A stretch of DNA of 64,000 nucleotides from Datura wrightii (taxonomy: Eukaryota > Streptophyta > Magnoliopsida > Solanales > Solanaceae): assembly GCA_035772735.1 (NCBI GenBank), contig JASDFA010000001.1, positions 134,727,001-134,791,000 of the forward strand, in the 5' to 3' direction. The notes beneath the pieces are model-generated. The model was not told the origin of the DNA and searched no databases. It saw nothing but the letters and a program-made list of their open reading frames with translations. Shown here one piece after another: positions 1 to 10,039 of this stretch (position 1 is the first letter of the stretch; each line of letters begins with the position of its first letter). A program made the position numbers and the translations under genes.

Positions 1-738
1 ACTCAGCTAATCACAAGAATGCAAAATTAGCTTTAAGCACATCGAGTCACATACAAGAGCCTAGGTGTCTCAAACAAATTTATATATTTGCTCACATGCT
101 TCAAAATTTCTAACACTTGCATCTCACAATCATATATAGCACATAACAAGAACACCAAACCATCATTCAGCTAAGGGTTCAAAAATTAAAACTAATTGAC
201 TAATTTTCTTTGAAGACGGTCATCATCCATCCATCATTGGGAAAAGTCCCTAACTATTACTAAAACAATTATGTATAGACATAGAAAAATTTTATTTCTC
301 GATTGAAAGTGCCCCCCATGGGAAAAGAACCGAAAGAAAAACTAATGGGTGGGTGAATTATGCTCAACTCAAAAAATTTTCATTAACCACTACCATATCA
401 AGCACTAATTTCACCTGAAATCATTAAGCACAAAATTTTAAAATTTCTCTCACCCCATACTTAAAATATGCTATGTCCCCAAAGCATCAGATTGAAATAC
501 AAAAAGGGTGAGAAATACTTCTTGAGGCCTCTAGGCCTAGCTAACAGCATGTTTTCTTTTATTTTTGCACAAGTGGGTCATCGACCCCACACTCATCTTC
601 TTTCATGCTCCATAGCTTTCTCTTCTAAGGGTACTCAGACTTCCCCTCAATCTGTGCTCAAATCACCATAAAAAAAAACAACCAAGTGAAAATAAACAAA
701 ACAAAACAAAAGAAAAACAAAAGTTTACCTGTGGTACC
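1..738 (-). other. Ath1 3' non-coding region
   Basis: No credible gene. The stretch aligns by eye with 24979-25717 of Ath2, including the shared phrases around GAGCCTAGGTGTCTCAAAC and AGGCCTAGCTAACA. It holds an internal polypurine-like tract (about 449-466 on the minus strand) followed by a hairpin (468-487). The short forward reading frames here are incidental. Confidence 0.7.
468..487 (-). other. Hairpin beside an internal polypurine tract (Ath1)
   Basis: On the plus strand the stem ATGCTATG / CAAAGCAT flanks a 4-nt loop TCCC, with one A-A mismatch. The minus-strand polypurine-like run TTAAGTATGGGGTGAGAG lies at about 449-466. The equivalent Ath2 hairpin (25443-25462) has a perfect 8-bp stem and loop TCCT. 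Confidence 0.5.
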
Positions 739-756
739 CTTGGGTTGCCTCCCAAG
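739..756 (-). other. Conserved 18-nt stem-loop after the coding region (Ath1)
   Basis: The plus strand reads CTTGGG-TTGCCT-CCCAAG: a perfect 6-bp stem with a 6-nt loop. The identical 18 nt occurs in Ath2 at 25718-25735, at the same place relative to the end of the coding part, inside otherwise diverged sequence. Confidence 0.5.
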
Positions 757-921
757 TAGTGGTTGATTTTACGTCGTGGCATGAAGTGGTATCCTTTTCA
801 GGACATCCTCAAACCAGTGTTCCCTTTCGAGAACCATATTCTTCTCTTTTTATTTTTCCGAGGAACAACCTCCACACTATCCCTCTCTTCTTCCAACTTC
901 TTCTCTAACTTAAGCCCTCCA

Positions 922-1515
922 TCAGACTCGGACTGAAATGTGATTATCTCCTATAGTCGTGGACTCATGCAATCTCCACCCCACACTGACATTAAAAAGG
1001 TCTCCGTTGTGTGTGGGTGGGTTGATCTCTTGGTAAACTCGGAAGAGCTCTTCTTCGTCATCGACCCTCATTTTAAGGTTCCCTGCTCTTACATTTATGA
1101 TTGCTCCTCTAGAGGCTATGAACGGCCATCCCAAGATCAAGGGTACCTTATCATCAACTTTAAAATAAAGAATGATGAAATCAATGGGTATAATGAACTT
1201 ACCCATTTTGATGAGAAGGTCCTCAATTATTCCCTCCGATGCCACTTGGGACTTGTCTGCCAACTGCAGCATCACTCGTGTTCGCCTTGGCTTACACAAC
1301 CCCAAAGTGTTAAACAAAGATAGGGGCATTAGATTTACTGCTGCCCCTAAGTCACATAGAGCTCTTATCACTTTAGCTTTACCAATTTGTATAGGGAGGG
1401 TAATACTCCCTGGGTCCTTAAGCTTTTTCGGTATCTTGCTCATTACCCTATAGCTGCACTCCTCAGTCAGTGCCACCGTTTGAATATCCACCAATCTAAC
1501 TTTGTTGGCCACCAC
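922..1515 (-). pseudogene. Ath1 retropepsin (aspartic protease) domain
   Basis: This 197-codon open stretch is the protease part of an Athila gag-pol polyprotein. The active-site triad is in LCDLGAAVNLMP, with catalytic Asp55 at 1351-1353. Further hallmarks are VALTEECS near residue 15, KLKDPGSITLPIQIG (31-45), the flap-side LQLADKS, the hydrophobic strand IIPIDFIIL, and LGWPFIASRGAIINVRAG (family usual LGRPFLAT). In the family this enzyme cleaves Gag and Pol in the virus-like particle. It has no start of its own: the upstream frame is joined to gag through stops and frameshifts. No pol domain follows, so the protease ends the recognisable coding part. Confidence 0.8.
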
Positions 1516-2231
1516 ATCATTTAAGTAATTAGCTTACTTTGGCATTCCCTGCAAAACATCAAGTAAGGGAAAATTTATGTGAAGTTCTTTGAAGATATCA
1601 AAGAACTTTTTAAAACATTCCTCCTCCTTTCTCTTTTTAAGTCTTGGCAGGAATGGTGGCAGTGGTCTCTATGCTAGCTGCAATGATGGTTGTGCATTGT
1701 GTTGCACAAAACTCTGATTATCTCCCTTGTTGGTAGATGGACCCTATCTAACCAGCTCCGGTTGCACCTTATTTATCTTTTCCTTTGGTGGTCCATCAGC
1801 CAATTGCTCGCTGCTCCTCATACTGATGGCATTGACCTGTCGAGGGTTTGTATCTGTGTCACTGGGTAACCCTCCTTGAGGTCTGGTGTGTGAAGCAGAT
1901 GCTATTTGTCCCATCTACTTCACTAGATTGCGGGTGCCCAAAAATGTTGATGTTTCAAATCTAATTCCATTGTCTCCTGATTCTCTGCAAATTGGGTCTA
2001 CGTAGCCATAATTTTCTGCAACGTCTCCTTAATGTTGTTGCTGCTTGACTGGCCACCGTTCTTCCTATTCTGCTGCTGATACTTCTGTTGCTGAGGTTGT
2101 TGGTAAGTCTGACTCTTAGTTCCACCCCAAGAGAAATTTTGGGTGGCTTGCCAATTCTTATTGTAGGTGTTCCCATAGGTCTGATTATTTCTTTGAACAT
2201 TCCCTAAAGTTCATTGATTTTGGATTGGCCC
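1516..2231 (-). pseudogene. Ath1 linker between gag and protease, degraded
   Basis: Translation in shifting minus frames gives a Pro/Gln-rich linker typical of the segment between zinc knuckle and protease in Athila polyproteins. It includes a relic of the nucleocapsid-flanking WxNHPNFSWG signature around 2090-2160 and a FDIFKELHINFPLLDVL-like stretch near 1556-1600, which in the family immediately precedes the protease. Several in-frame stops are present. Confidence 0.55.
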
Positions 2232-3132
2232 CGCATGATTCTACATTGTGCCCATTATTGCCATAGATTTCACACCAACTTGGAGCCTACTAAATTGCAT
2301 TCACCCGTCCCTGCGGTTGTTTCATACTCAGTTTATTGAACTGAGTCATCATCTGATGCTGAAATGAAGCTAGCTGTGATGCTAAGGCATTTACACCATC
2401 CATTTCTATCAGCCCTACTCTCTTTCCTACCCCTCTTTATGATTCACTGTGCCACTTTGGATTTCCCTGAGCAATTCTGTTCAACAAAGTGTACAACTCA
2501 TCATAAGTCTTCTCCAATGCTTGGCCACTCGATGCAGAGTCTAGTAAAATTTTTGCATATAGGTATAGACTCTTCACAAAGGTATGGGCTAGCACCTCAT
2601 TGGACTGCTGGTGATGGGGGCAGTCTCTCAATAATGACTTGAATTTCTCCCAAGCCAAATACAAGTTCTCCTCCGACCTTTTCTTGAAGCTTAATATTTC
2701 ACTCCTGAGCTTGGAAGACTTGCCTGAAGGGAAGAATCTGATGAGGAACTTCTTTGCTAAGTCATCCCAAGAAGTAATGGAATTTGGTGGCTCAACCTTC
2801 AACCACCTCTTTGGCTCTCCCAATAATTAAAATGGGAGGAGTGTAAGTCAGACATAATTAGTTGACACTCCAGTGGGGATGAAAGTGTCACTGATTTCAA
2901 GGAAATTCTGTAAGTGTTGTTGTGGGTCTTCATGATTCATTCTCGTGAACTGGACACTAGAATGTAATAGTTGCATCATGTTCTGATTCAATTCAAAGTT
3001 CCCTACAGTCTCCGGTTTGTGAATACTGGAGGTCACACTCGTCGCTAGTGGGATTGCAACTTCGTAAACTGGTCGAGCTGCCATTTGATCGGGTAATAAC
3101 TCTGCTAGCCTAACTGGTGGATGTTGTTGCAA
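2232..3132 (-). pseudogene. Ath1 gag (capsid and nucleocapsid), broken
   Basis: Retrotransposon Gag that would build the particle shell and bind element RNA. The N-terminal part is at 2848-3132. The capsid core at 2437-2823 shows SWDDLAKKFLIRFFPSGKSSKLR, SEILSFKKRSEENLYLAWEKFKSLLRDCPHH and NEVLAHTFVKSLY in order, the diagnostic Retrotrans_gag pattern of Athila. A CCHC-like knuckle at about 2232-2275 reads CEIYGNNGHNVESC: the second Cys is Tyr (TGT to TAT). A stop and frame change near 2824-2847 split the N-terminal part from the core, so no full Gag can be made. Confidence 0.8.
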
Positions 3133-3351
3133 CTGCTCTTGTAATCATTTCAATTTTCACTCTAGAGCTTCCCTCCGGAGCAATTACAGTTGGCATTCAG
3201 GTTCCAATAATGGTTCCACCAACTTTCTATTCCTTGACAGCTCTGCAAGGACAACCTGTTACCTGCAATGTAGCAAACTAAGACAAAGTTTTTCAACACT
3301 TGAGGAAATTAAAAAATCACACAAAAATAAAAAAATTCACTAAATTCACCA

Positions 3352-3370
3352 GTCCCCAGCAATGGCGCCA
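3352..3370 (-). other. Ath1 primer-binding site, tRNA-Asp type
   Basis: The minus strand reads TGGCGCCATTGCTGGGGAC. This matches the classical Athila primer site TGGCGCCGTTGCCGGGGA (complement of the tRNA-Asp 3' end) with two changes. It sits six bases inside the 5' LTR edge, as in Ath2. Confidence 0.8.
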
Positions 3371-3376
3371 AAAAAT

Positions 3377-4973
3377 TGTTTGCGCCCAGCGCACTTGAGA
3401 GAGTACGTGGTCGTACAAGTAATACAATGGCCTTTTCTTAGAGCTGGATGTCTAACCTACAGGGACTGGACTATCTCAGCGAATTATCAAGTTCAAGTGT
3501 AAAATTAACCTTCATAAGTGTTGATTATAGAAATTATGGGAAATTCTAATTAAGTCTAAGGGTGATCACAAAATACTCGAGAAACAACACAAGAAGCAAC
3601 TAGAGTTAAGGCCTAATAATCATTCAATGCTACAATTCAGAATGGTTCAAGTATGAAAACTTCAGTTGTTGTCTCACATAATTAAAATGCTATGTTCATG
3701 GTTTTTCGAGCCTCTAAACATGATAAACTAGTCTCACACCTACATCGTTGAGCAGGGATGTGACGTCCTAATTCGTGAGAAATTTAACTACATGGATGTG
3801 GTTTATGGAGTTTGTTCCCTTGATTATGGACTCTCGTACCTCTAATCATTTAACTGGACTTAGCTTCACAACTACTTCTATGAGTGGTGATGTGAAAATT
3901 CTATGTCGGTGTCTAGCTCATCCCATTTTAATAACCAAGCATGGCAAATTAGGTATAATTTCTATCCTAGCCGGTAATCCTATCGTAAAGATAAGAACAT
4001 TCTCCCTACATTCTTGTGTTCTAGCCTAGGCTTACCTTTTTGAGCTTTTACCTAAGCTTAACGCATTTGTTTTCATGGTGATCAAGCATAAAAACATTAA
4101 TAATAAAGAATGTAAGACAAAACAACAACTAAAACTCAACCCAATGAAGAATTCATGCAATTACAATCATATTACGTAGCCTCAACCTTAGAGGCAGGGT
4201 TTTAGCCATTCATGTTCATAAAAATACTTAAAAACATGATTCAAGCAAAGTACTTACAAGAATAGTTAAAAGAGAATGCAAAACAATGAACCCTAGGTAG
4301 AGTTCTTAACTTCTCCCTTCGCTCCTTACGGTTTCTCAAAAATATTTCGTGATAAATGAATTTAGAAGCTATGGTTTTAATTTATAGTAAGTGGGAATTG
4401 GAAAAATATGTCCAGCCATGGGACTGCTCCATGCCACGCTGCCCATCGCAGAAAGGCTTTGCCATGATACGGAGCCATCGCGGCATGTCACTAGAATGTC
4501 ATCTCGGCAGGTCATGGCATGCAATGGTACGCGATGCCCAGTGTGGCACGACCCTTCTCACATACGACGCCCAACATGGCATGCCCACTGGCACGTGGAA
4601 TGGCATGGCGTGGCACGACGCCGATGCGCCGGCGCACTGGATGGCCTCTTCTCGCGCGCATGGAATGAGCGTGACACGGTGCTTGGCGCGGCACACGCAC
4701 AGTGAGGCATGCTTCCTGGCGCGGCCAGCCTTGCCATGGCATGTACACTTGTAATCTTTTGCATTCCAATCCAAATTCCATTCCTTCACTTCAACCATCA
4801 TTATTTAGTTCCTTATATGCAATTTTACACCTACAAAACAAGGACTAATCATGTTGGTTAGTGCATACACAAAAAATATTCAAAATCACATTCGAATGTA
4901 ATTAATTAAAATAACAAACATGACTAAACTATGTTATAAAATAGCACTTGGCACATAATTATGCCCAAGATCA
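3377..4973 (-). repeat. Ath1 5' LTR
   Basis: Edges are TG at 3377 and CA at 4973. The right edge reads ATGCCCAAGATCA, and the Ath2 LTR ends TTTGCCCAAGATCA. About 1.6 kb. It shares the layout of the Ath2 LTR but not close identity. The GC-rich block at 4420-4745 lies inside it. The forward frame at 3775-4029 is not a gene. Confidence 0.75.
4420..4745. repeat. GC-rich, palindrome-dense LTR segment
   Basis: Composition jumps from AT-rich flanks to strongly GC-rich. CATGGC/GCCATG, GGCATG and GGCACG words recur many times in both orientations. This creates overlapping open frames on both strands, none with family resemblance. In Ath2 and the D relics the same LTR position also holds an inverted-repeat-rich block of different sequence. 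Confidence 0.6.
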
Positions 4974-5310
4974 CGTAACCCCCTGACAATGATTCCTTAC
5001 AAGCCTGCCATCACTTAACGAGCCACTGATTGATTCATCGAGTGATCTGACGAGTCATTTTGTGACCTTGCATAGTTTTTTACTGTTTTCTCCGCATCAA
5101 CTCATGAGTCTGATCTTAGGGACTTTAGAGTAATATAATATCTCCCCCTTGGGAACACTCGTCCTGGAATGTGGGTAAATATACTGAATAGCTAGGGAAG
5201 GAACTACAATCCCAAATACTGAATATCTGAACTTCAAAACTAACTGAGTGACTGTCTTTGGACTGATATACATGACTGAACTGAATTCATGAATCAAACA
5301 TACACTTGCT
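4974..5310 (-). mobile_element. B0: 3' end of a B-family Tekay-like element
   Basis: The start of the B 3' LTR (4974-5140, cut by Ath1), the polypurine tract CCAAGGGGGAGA (5141-5152, minus) and internal 3' sequence (5153-5310). It aligns with 15463-15790, 36832-37136 and 55226-55555. Similarity stops near 5305-5310, so the rest of B0 is missing. Confidence 0.7.
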
Positions 5311-5595
5311 GATATATTAGTAAGGGCAATGTTAATATCTAAACCTGCATTCGCACATAGTTTTTAGACCAGGGAACCTTGGAACCACAAGCCTACTTGG
5401 TGCTAAACACTGCTCCCAAAAAACCTGCGAAGTGCTCTTCATCATTTTTCATGAAGCTGAAACCATCATTTCTCAGTGAAGCTGATAATGTAATTACATA
5501 CATAATTTAAAATTTGCACATGGGGAGTCTTGACTCCAAAACATATCATAAGTTGTAGTGGGAATATTGACTCCAAAACATATGATAAACTGATC
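5311..5595. other. Unassigned sequence left of A1
   Basis: About 285 bases with no recognisable coding or LTR feature and no second copy in the window. A direct repeat TTGACTCCAAAACATAT occurs twice, at about 5529 and 5568. This is the only short stretch here that I cannot place in a repeat family. Confidence 0.4.
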
Positions 5596-5600
5596 TTGTT
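5596..5600. other. A1 target-site duplication, left copy (TTGTT)
   Basis: TTGTT immediately precedes the 5' LTR of A1 and is repeated exactly at 14451-14455 after the 3' LTR. The 5-bp size is normal for Ty3/gypsy integrases. Confidence 0.85.
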
Positions 5601-5732
5601 TGTTACACCCCGTAAGTTCTTGACACTTAGTTGGCCTATTCGCATGTTGGTTAAGAGTTTTAGAACTCCATACGTGCGACAAAAGGGCCCGGGGAGAAAT
5701 CAGAACAACGCCAAGTCGGAGTGTCACAAGGC

Positions 5733-5795
5733 AAATGTGACTTATAATTCGCATTCGACAAATGCGACTTATAAATCGCATTCGACAAATTCGAC
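5733..5795. repeat. 27-bp tandem repeat in the A LTR
   Basis: Two full units and a partial one, consensus beginning AAATGCGACTTATAAATCGC and ending ATTCGAC. The core TCGCATTTGTCGAATGCGA is near-palindromic. The repeat recurs in the other LTRs (about 13328-13400, 33608-33680, 46098-46165). It lies just upstream of the TATA box, so it may be a promoter element; that is inference. Confidence 0.7.
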
Positions 5796-5821
5796 TTGAA
5801 GAGGAGGGATTCGGGCCCAAG

Positions 5822-5829
5822 TATATAAG
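5822..5829 (+). promoter_or_regulatory. TATA box of the A LTR promoter
   Basis: TATATAAG in the context CCAAGTATATAAGGCC, 221 bases from the LTR start. It is kept at 13420-13427 and 33699-33706, and as TATATAAA on the minus strand at 46069-46076. Transcription would begin some 30 bases downstream (inference). Confidence 0.65.
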
Positions 5830-6517
5830 GCCTACCACGTTGTTTTAAATCATTTCCTTACATTTAATTTCCATTGAACGACCAGTAAACAGGGGAGACG
5901 AAGAGTTTTCATTAATTTCCGTCCAATTAAGCCGTCAAACGCAGTCCAAATTCAAATTAACTTCAAGTAGCGAAGTATAAAGCTGCAGGGAGCATTCCTG
6001 CGGAGTTAGTTTCACCAAATTCGGCTGGCGAGTCATCGTCACGCTGAGCCAAGGTAAGTGGAATTGCTCCAAACTAGTGTTAATATACTCCCAGCACTAA
6101 AGTGAGCATTTCTTCCTTCTAAACTTCCGAGAAAAAGCGAGTTTTTGGTCGTTCTTCGATAAGTCGAAGAATAAGCAGTAGGTATAGCCATAATATGGTT
6201 TTTCCAAAATAATCGTAGAATTAATTCAATTCTTTCTTGAATATGAATACAGTTCGGACAAATAGCTGAATACTAGCCGAGCTACACCAGTTAATCAGAA
6301 AGTCGACAGTTGAGGCATGTAAAGCCAGTTTCATTCGGCAAGCTAGTAGTTCTAGTATAGACAAATAGTATGAATTGTAGAGTGTTTTAGAAGTCGTATA
6401 TTATGTTAAGTATGAAATTTAGTAAGCATGTTAGAAATATAATACAGTGTTCAGCATGAAATTCAGTAAAACAGTATAATTCCCAGCAGAATATTCTAGA
6501 AATATTATTTCAGACTC

Positions 6518-6605
6518 AGTATATCTCAATATCAGATTCAGCATATTTCAGTATCAGATTCAGCATATTTCAGTATTAGATTCAGTATATTTCAGTATGA
6601 GATTC
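6518..6605 (+). repeat. 22-bp tandem repeat (four units) in the A LTR
   Basis: Four units of the AGCATATTTCAGTATCAGAT type followed by TC. Equivalent arrays are at about 34400-34487 and 52880-52967, and on the minus strand at about 45290-45370 and 63670-63755. Units vary by a few bases each. There is no spacer structure, so this is not a CRISPR. Confidence 0.7.
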
Positions 6606-7163
6606 GGAACAAAATACCTGAACATAAATGTTATTATCAGATCCAGTATATATATTCCATGTGCATATTCCCATCTGTGGAGACATGATTGTTCTGTGTT
6701 GGGCACCCTTAGAGCTTCCTTGACCGCCCCAGGGTTAATAGCTATGTTGACTCACTCACCAGAGGGTGAGGATACATCACTCAACAGAGTGGCATGCCAT
6801 CCGCCTGCGAACGAAGATGGGATGCAGATTCCCCATAGCAGGCTGATCAGCACTATAGCACACCCCCTATCGAGTGCTTGCACCCGGGGTGCAGATTTCA
6901 GTTTTCAAATTACAGAATACAGATTTAAGATTAAAGATTTCAGGAGTCCTCCGGAGTCAGATACTGCTATGGTCAAGGGCCCAGCAAGCCCAAGTTGCAA
7001 CCCCAGGGGGTTGGTTGGATGCTCATAGTTACTAGGTGGATGGTATGACCTGGGTAGAGGTATATAGATTGTGTGCTTGTTGGTACCTTACGTCTTATAG
7101 GGGCTGGTAAGGTTCTTGTATGCTATGTTGTGTTAGTTATTAGTAGATAGAAAGTAGACTGCC

Positions 7164-7385
7164 ATGTTATCAGGTATGACTCTTACTCTCTTCAGTAAAG
7201 TTATGCTCCTTTCAGTCAGTCTCAGCCCGTCTCCTATTACTTCAGTATCAATCAGTATTATTGTTTGCTTTCAGTTATTTTTAGTTATTGCCTACATACT
7301 CAGTACCAGTGGTATTGACGCCCATTTTGGGGCGCTGCATTACTTGCCTGCAGATACTCATAGACAAGGAGCAGAACCCTCGTAG
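7164..7385 (+). CDS. Small recurrent LTR reading frame, 73 codons, function unknown
   Basis: An ATG-initiated frame (MLSGMTLTLF...) with a central hydrophobic stretch, about residues 26-46 (TSVSISIIVCFQLFLVIAYI), that could form one membrane segment. Nearly the same frame is open in the A LTRs at 44499-44720 (-), 53516-53737 (+) and 62879-63100 (-), and slightly altered at 52005-52214 (-). In the A1 and A2 3' LTRs it is closed by a TAA at the third codon. It lies upstream of gag, within what is probably the transcribed part of the LTR. It may be only a by-product of LTR sequence; I give it low weight as a gene. Confidence 0.2.
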   Translation: MLSGMTLTLFSKVMLLSVSLSPSPITSVSISIIVCFQLFLVIAYILSTSGIDAHFGALHYLPADTHRQGAEPS

Positions 7386-7940
7386 TTCCAGCCAGCGAAC
7401 AGAGTCTTCAGCTCCTATAATCAAGAGCTTGACAGCTAAAGGTTTACTTCCCTTTTTGTTTGTACAGTATGGGTAGGCCGGGGCCCTATCCCGACCATCT
7501 TATTTTTCTTAGAGGCTTGCAGATTGTATATTCCCAGTGGTTAGTTGAACCGGCCATGTGGGGCCGTATGTATGTTTCAGTTTGCATGTGATGGCCATGT
7601 AGGGCCTTGTTCAGTTGTCAGTTGGTGACCTTGTCGGTCACATATCAGTTCAGCACTTGATTATGCTTTTCAATGATAATTAGTCAGCATGGTGGCCTTG
7701 TCGACCCACATAGGTTCCCTTATGCTCAGTTGTTCTGGTTAGCTGTTATATTCCTACAGGTGGCTATGGGCTTAGTCAGCTGGAGGGCGTATTTACAGCT
7801 GTTATATAGCGTTGTTTTCATAAATTTAGAATTAGAGCCAGCCTGGCACCAGAAGTACTTAGGCTCAGTAGTCTAGCAGTCATGGTCCTAGTAGGGCACT
7901 AGGTGCCAATCATGCCTCCCAAGGCGGGGCGTAACAAACT

Positions 7941-7952
7941 TTGTATGAGAGC
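7941..7952 (+). other. A1 primer-binding site, initiator tRNA-Met type (degenerate)
   Basis: TTGTATGAGAGC, four bases after the LTR end, matches the chromovirus site TGGTATCAGAGC at 10 of 12 positions. The better-preserved A3 site (51449-51460, minus) reads TGGTATCTGAGC. Confidence 0.65.
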
Positions 7953-8149
7953 AGGTCATATCCCAGGAAGTCTGCAAGCTGTGCTAAGTAGAGTCTTTTC
8001 TATGGATGTGTTGTGCCACACATACCATAGGCAGTAGGCTGCAAGGCATGATAGGATGGTTACTCTTTCTTCATATTCAGTCGTGCCATAGAGCAGTACA
8101 GTATAGGGTTGAGTCCCTAAAGCTTATTGTACTCTTTGTTTACAAATAA

Positions 8150-9365
8150 ATGTCAGATCACCGACATCCTATCACAAGCAAAAGATTGGATATAGCAGTA
8201 GGAGAGGGCACCAGTAGGATGCCTCAGCCTCGTTTAGAATCAGCCCGATCTGAGGGCGATATAGAGGCATCATCCCGACCTTCTCAGCAGTCTCCACCCC
8301 ATCAGGAGCCACTGGGACGACACCACCTCAGATAGTTCCTATACCTTCACCATTTGACAAGGAGGTCAGGAGTGTAGTAGTTATGTTAGCACAAATGATG
8401 GCTACTCAGCGCTAGTCAATGCCACCAATAGCGGCAGAATCATCAGGTGGGCCTGATAATTCAAGGGTCCGAGAATTCCTGGCACTAGGTCCCCCATTGT
8501 TTACCGAGATAGATTGAACAAAGGACCTCCAGGACTTCCTTGATTAGATGCAGAGGATTTTTTGGGTAATGCATGTCACATCTACAGAGTCGGTCGAATT
8601 GGCGGTATTCCGACTACGGGAAATTATTGTGTTGTGGTATGAGAGTTGGGAAAGGTGTCGAGGGAGAGATGTTGCCCCTCTGACCTGGTCCATCTTTTCA
8701 GAGGCCTTCCTGGACTGTTATCTACCATGAGAGATCTGAAAGGACTAGATGGACCAGTTTTTACACCTAGAGCAGGGGGCGATGAGTGTTCGAGAATACA
8801 CCCTGCAGTTCGATTCTTTGGCCCGCTATGCTCCGGCCTTTGTAGCACCATGCCATCAAGAGTCCACCTGTTTGTTATGAGGCTGAAACCAGGGTATATT
8901 AAGGCCTGTATAACACCTATATTGCGGGAAGATATGGATATTGCTCAAGTGCAGGCTTTTGCAAAGACTATTGAGGGCCTCAGATAGAGGCAACAGGATA
9001 GCAGACGAACAAGTCCAGAACAGTGCCACAGGGATAGGTTAGATGAGTTACAGGGGGAGATTCGGGGAGGGCCTAGGCCATGGTTGTCAGATAGGCCACC
9101 TAGACCCCCGCCTTCATCACAGCAGCAGAGGGGTAGATTCAGTCGCCGAGGAAAGTCAGAGTCCGGCGAAAGTTCTCGAACAGTAGATTCACACCAGCAG
9201 AGGAGGGCAAAATAGAGTAGGTATACACCACCACTTTGCCCTATTTGCAGGAGACAACACTCTGGAGCTTGCAGATATGGCTCCACAGGGTGTTATATAT
9301 GTGGACGGAAGGGTCATGTGATGAGAGATTGTCCAGCCATGGGTCAGGGTGACCGGGATAGATAG
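8150..9365 (+). pseudogene. A1 gag, broken
   Basis: The start MSDHRHPITSKRLDIAVGEG at 8150 is the likely Gag N-terminus; the same start is at 51250 (-) in A3. The capsid region (about 8540-8730) keeps QRIFWVMHVTSTESVELAVF and the YESW signature. The nucleocapsid knuckle at 9291-9332 is intact: CYICGRKGHVMRDC (CX2CX4HX4C), with an upstream partial Cys/His cluster CPICRRQHSGAC. Stops at about 8333 and 8515 and frame changes near 8730-9000 break it. The TAG at 9363-9365 is shared with A2; A3 has Gln there. Confidence 0.8.
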
Positions 9366-9533
9366 GACAGGGCATCAGCAGGGTCGCGACCTCCAATAGC
9401 CCCAGCAAGGCGCAGACCCTCAATTTCAGCAGGTAGAGGCCGAGGTAGATCAGGGGCCTCTAGTTCAAATGGGGGCCTAAGTCGTACCTTTGCGTTACCA
9501 GGGAGACAGGATTCAGAGGCGTCTCCAGATGTT

Positions 9534-9989
9534 GTGACAGGTATGATGACTATTTACTCTCACCCTGCTTATGTATTAATCGATCCGGGATCTACCTTGT
9601 CCTATGTTACCCCATTAGTGTCTCGAAAGTTCAGTATTGTACCAGAATTGCTTCGGCAACCCTTTTTAGTATCTACACCCGTCGGTGACTCTATTATAGC
9701 CAGAAAGGTTTATCGAGCATGTACAGTAGAGGTTGCTAACCGTCAGACCACAACAGATTTGGTAGAGTTAGAAATGGTTGATTTTGACGCTATTATGGGT
9801 ATGGATTGGTTAGCTACATGCTATGCCAATGTAGTATGCTGGACAAAGACGGTCCAATTCCACTTTCTAGGTGAGGCAGTACGAGAGTGGAAGGGCAGTA
9901 CAGCTACGCCAAAAGGTAGGTTTATTTCCCATCTTCGGGCGAGAAAGTTGATAGCCAAGGGATGCATTTACCACATTGTCAGAGTTTAA
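9534..9989 (+). pseudogene. A1 retropepsin domain
   Basis: A 151-codon open frame containing YVLIDPGSTLSYVTP (catalytic Asp at 9582-9584; the triad is DPG here instead of the commoner DSG/DTG). The second hallmark is LVELEMVDFDAIMGMDWLA, the beta-strand and ILGMDWL-type motif of gypsy proteases. In the family it processes Gag-Pol. The following stop near 9988 and a small deletion near 10055 separate it from the reverse transcriptase. Confidence 0.8.
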
Positions 9990-10039
9990 GATGTTCGGGT
10001 AGAGCCTCCGACTCTCCAGTCTATTCCAGTGGTTAATGA

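Larger units (their letters stand above)
1..4973 (-). mobile_element. Ath1: Athila-type LTR retrotransposon, 3' part outside the window
   Basis: A minus-strand element read right to left: 5' LTR (3377-4973), tRNA-Asp-type primer site (about 3352-3370), broken gag (2232-3132), retropepsin (922-1515), then 3' non-coding sequence to the window edge. No reverse transcriptase, RNase H or integrase follows the protease. The sequence left of it is instead alignable with the 3' non-coding part of Ath2 (24979-25770). This marks a gag-pro-only, non-autonomous element, or an internal deletion that removed pol. It inserted into a B-family LTR: the right flank (4974 onward) continues the B sequence also seen at 15463. 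The TSD cannot be checked because the other end is outside the window; the predicted right copy is CGTAA. Confidence 0.85.
5601..7936 (+). repeat. A1 5' LTR
   Basis: Starts TGTTACACCCCG and ends GGGGCGTAACA, giving short inverted termini. 2336 bp. It contains 27-bp repeats (5733-5795), a TATA box (5822-5829), 22-bp repeats (6518-6605) and two recurrent small reading frames (6597-7028 and 7164-7385). By eye it differs from the A1 3' LTR more than that LTR differs from the A2 3' LTR. Confidence 0.9.

Noticed and set aside
940..1453. Forward frames of 127 and 93 codons
   Set aside because: Antisense shadows of the Ath1 protease frame, which has clear motifs on the minus strand.
4391..4801. Several overlapping open frames of 66-132 codons on both strands
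   Set aside because: They come from the GC-rich palindromic block of the Ath1 LTR, where stops are rare by composition. No family resemblance, low-complexity His/Met/Arg/Ala content.
6518..6605. CRISPR-like regular repeats
   Set aside because: Contiguous 22-bp tandem units without spacers, inside a plant LTR.
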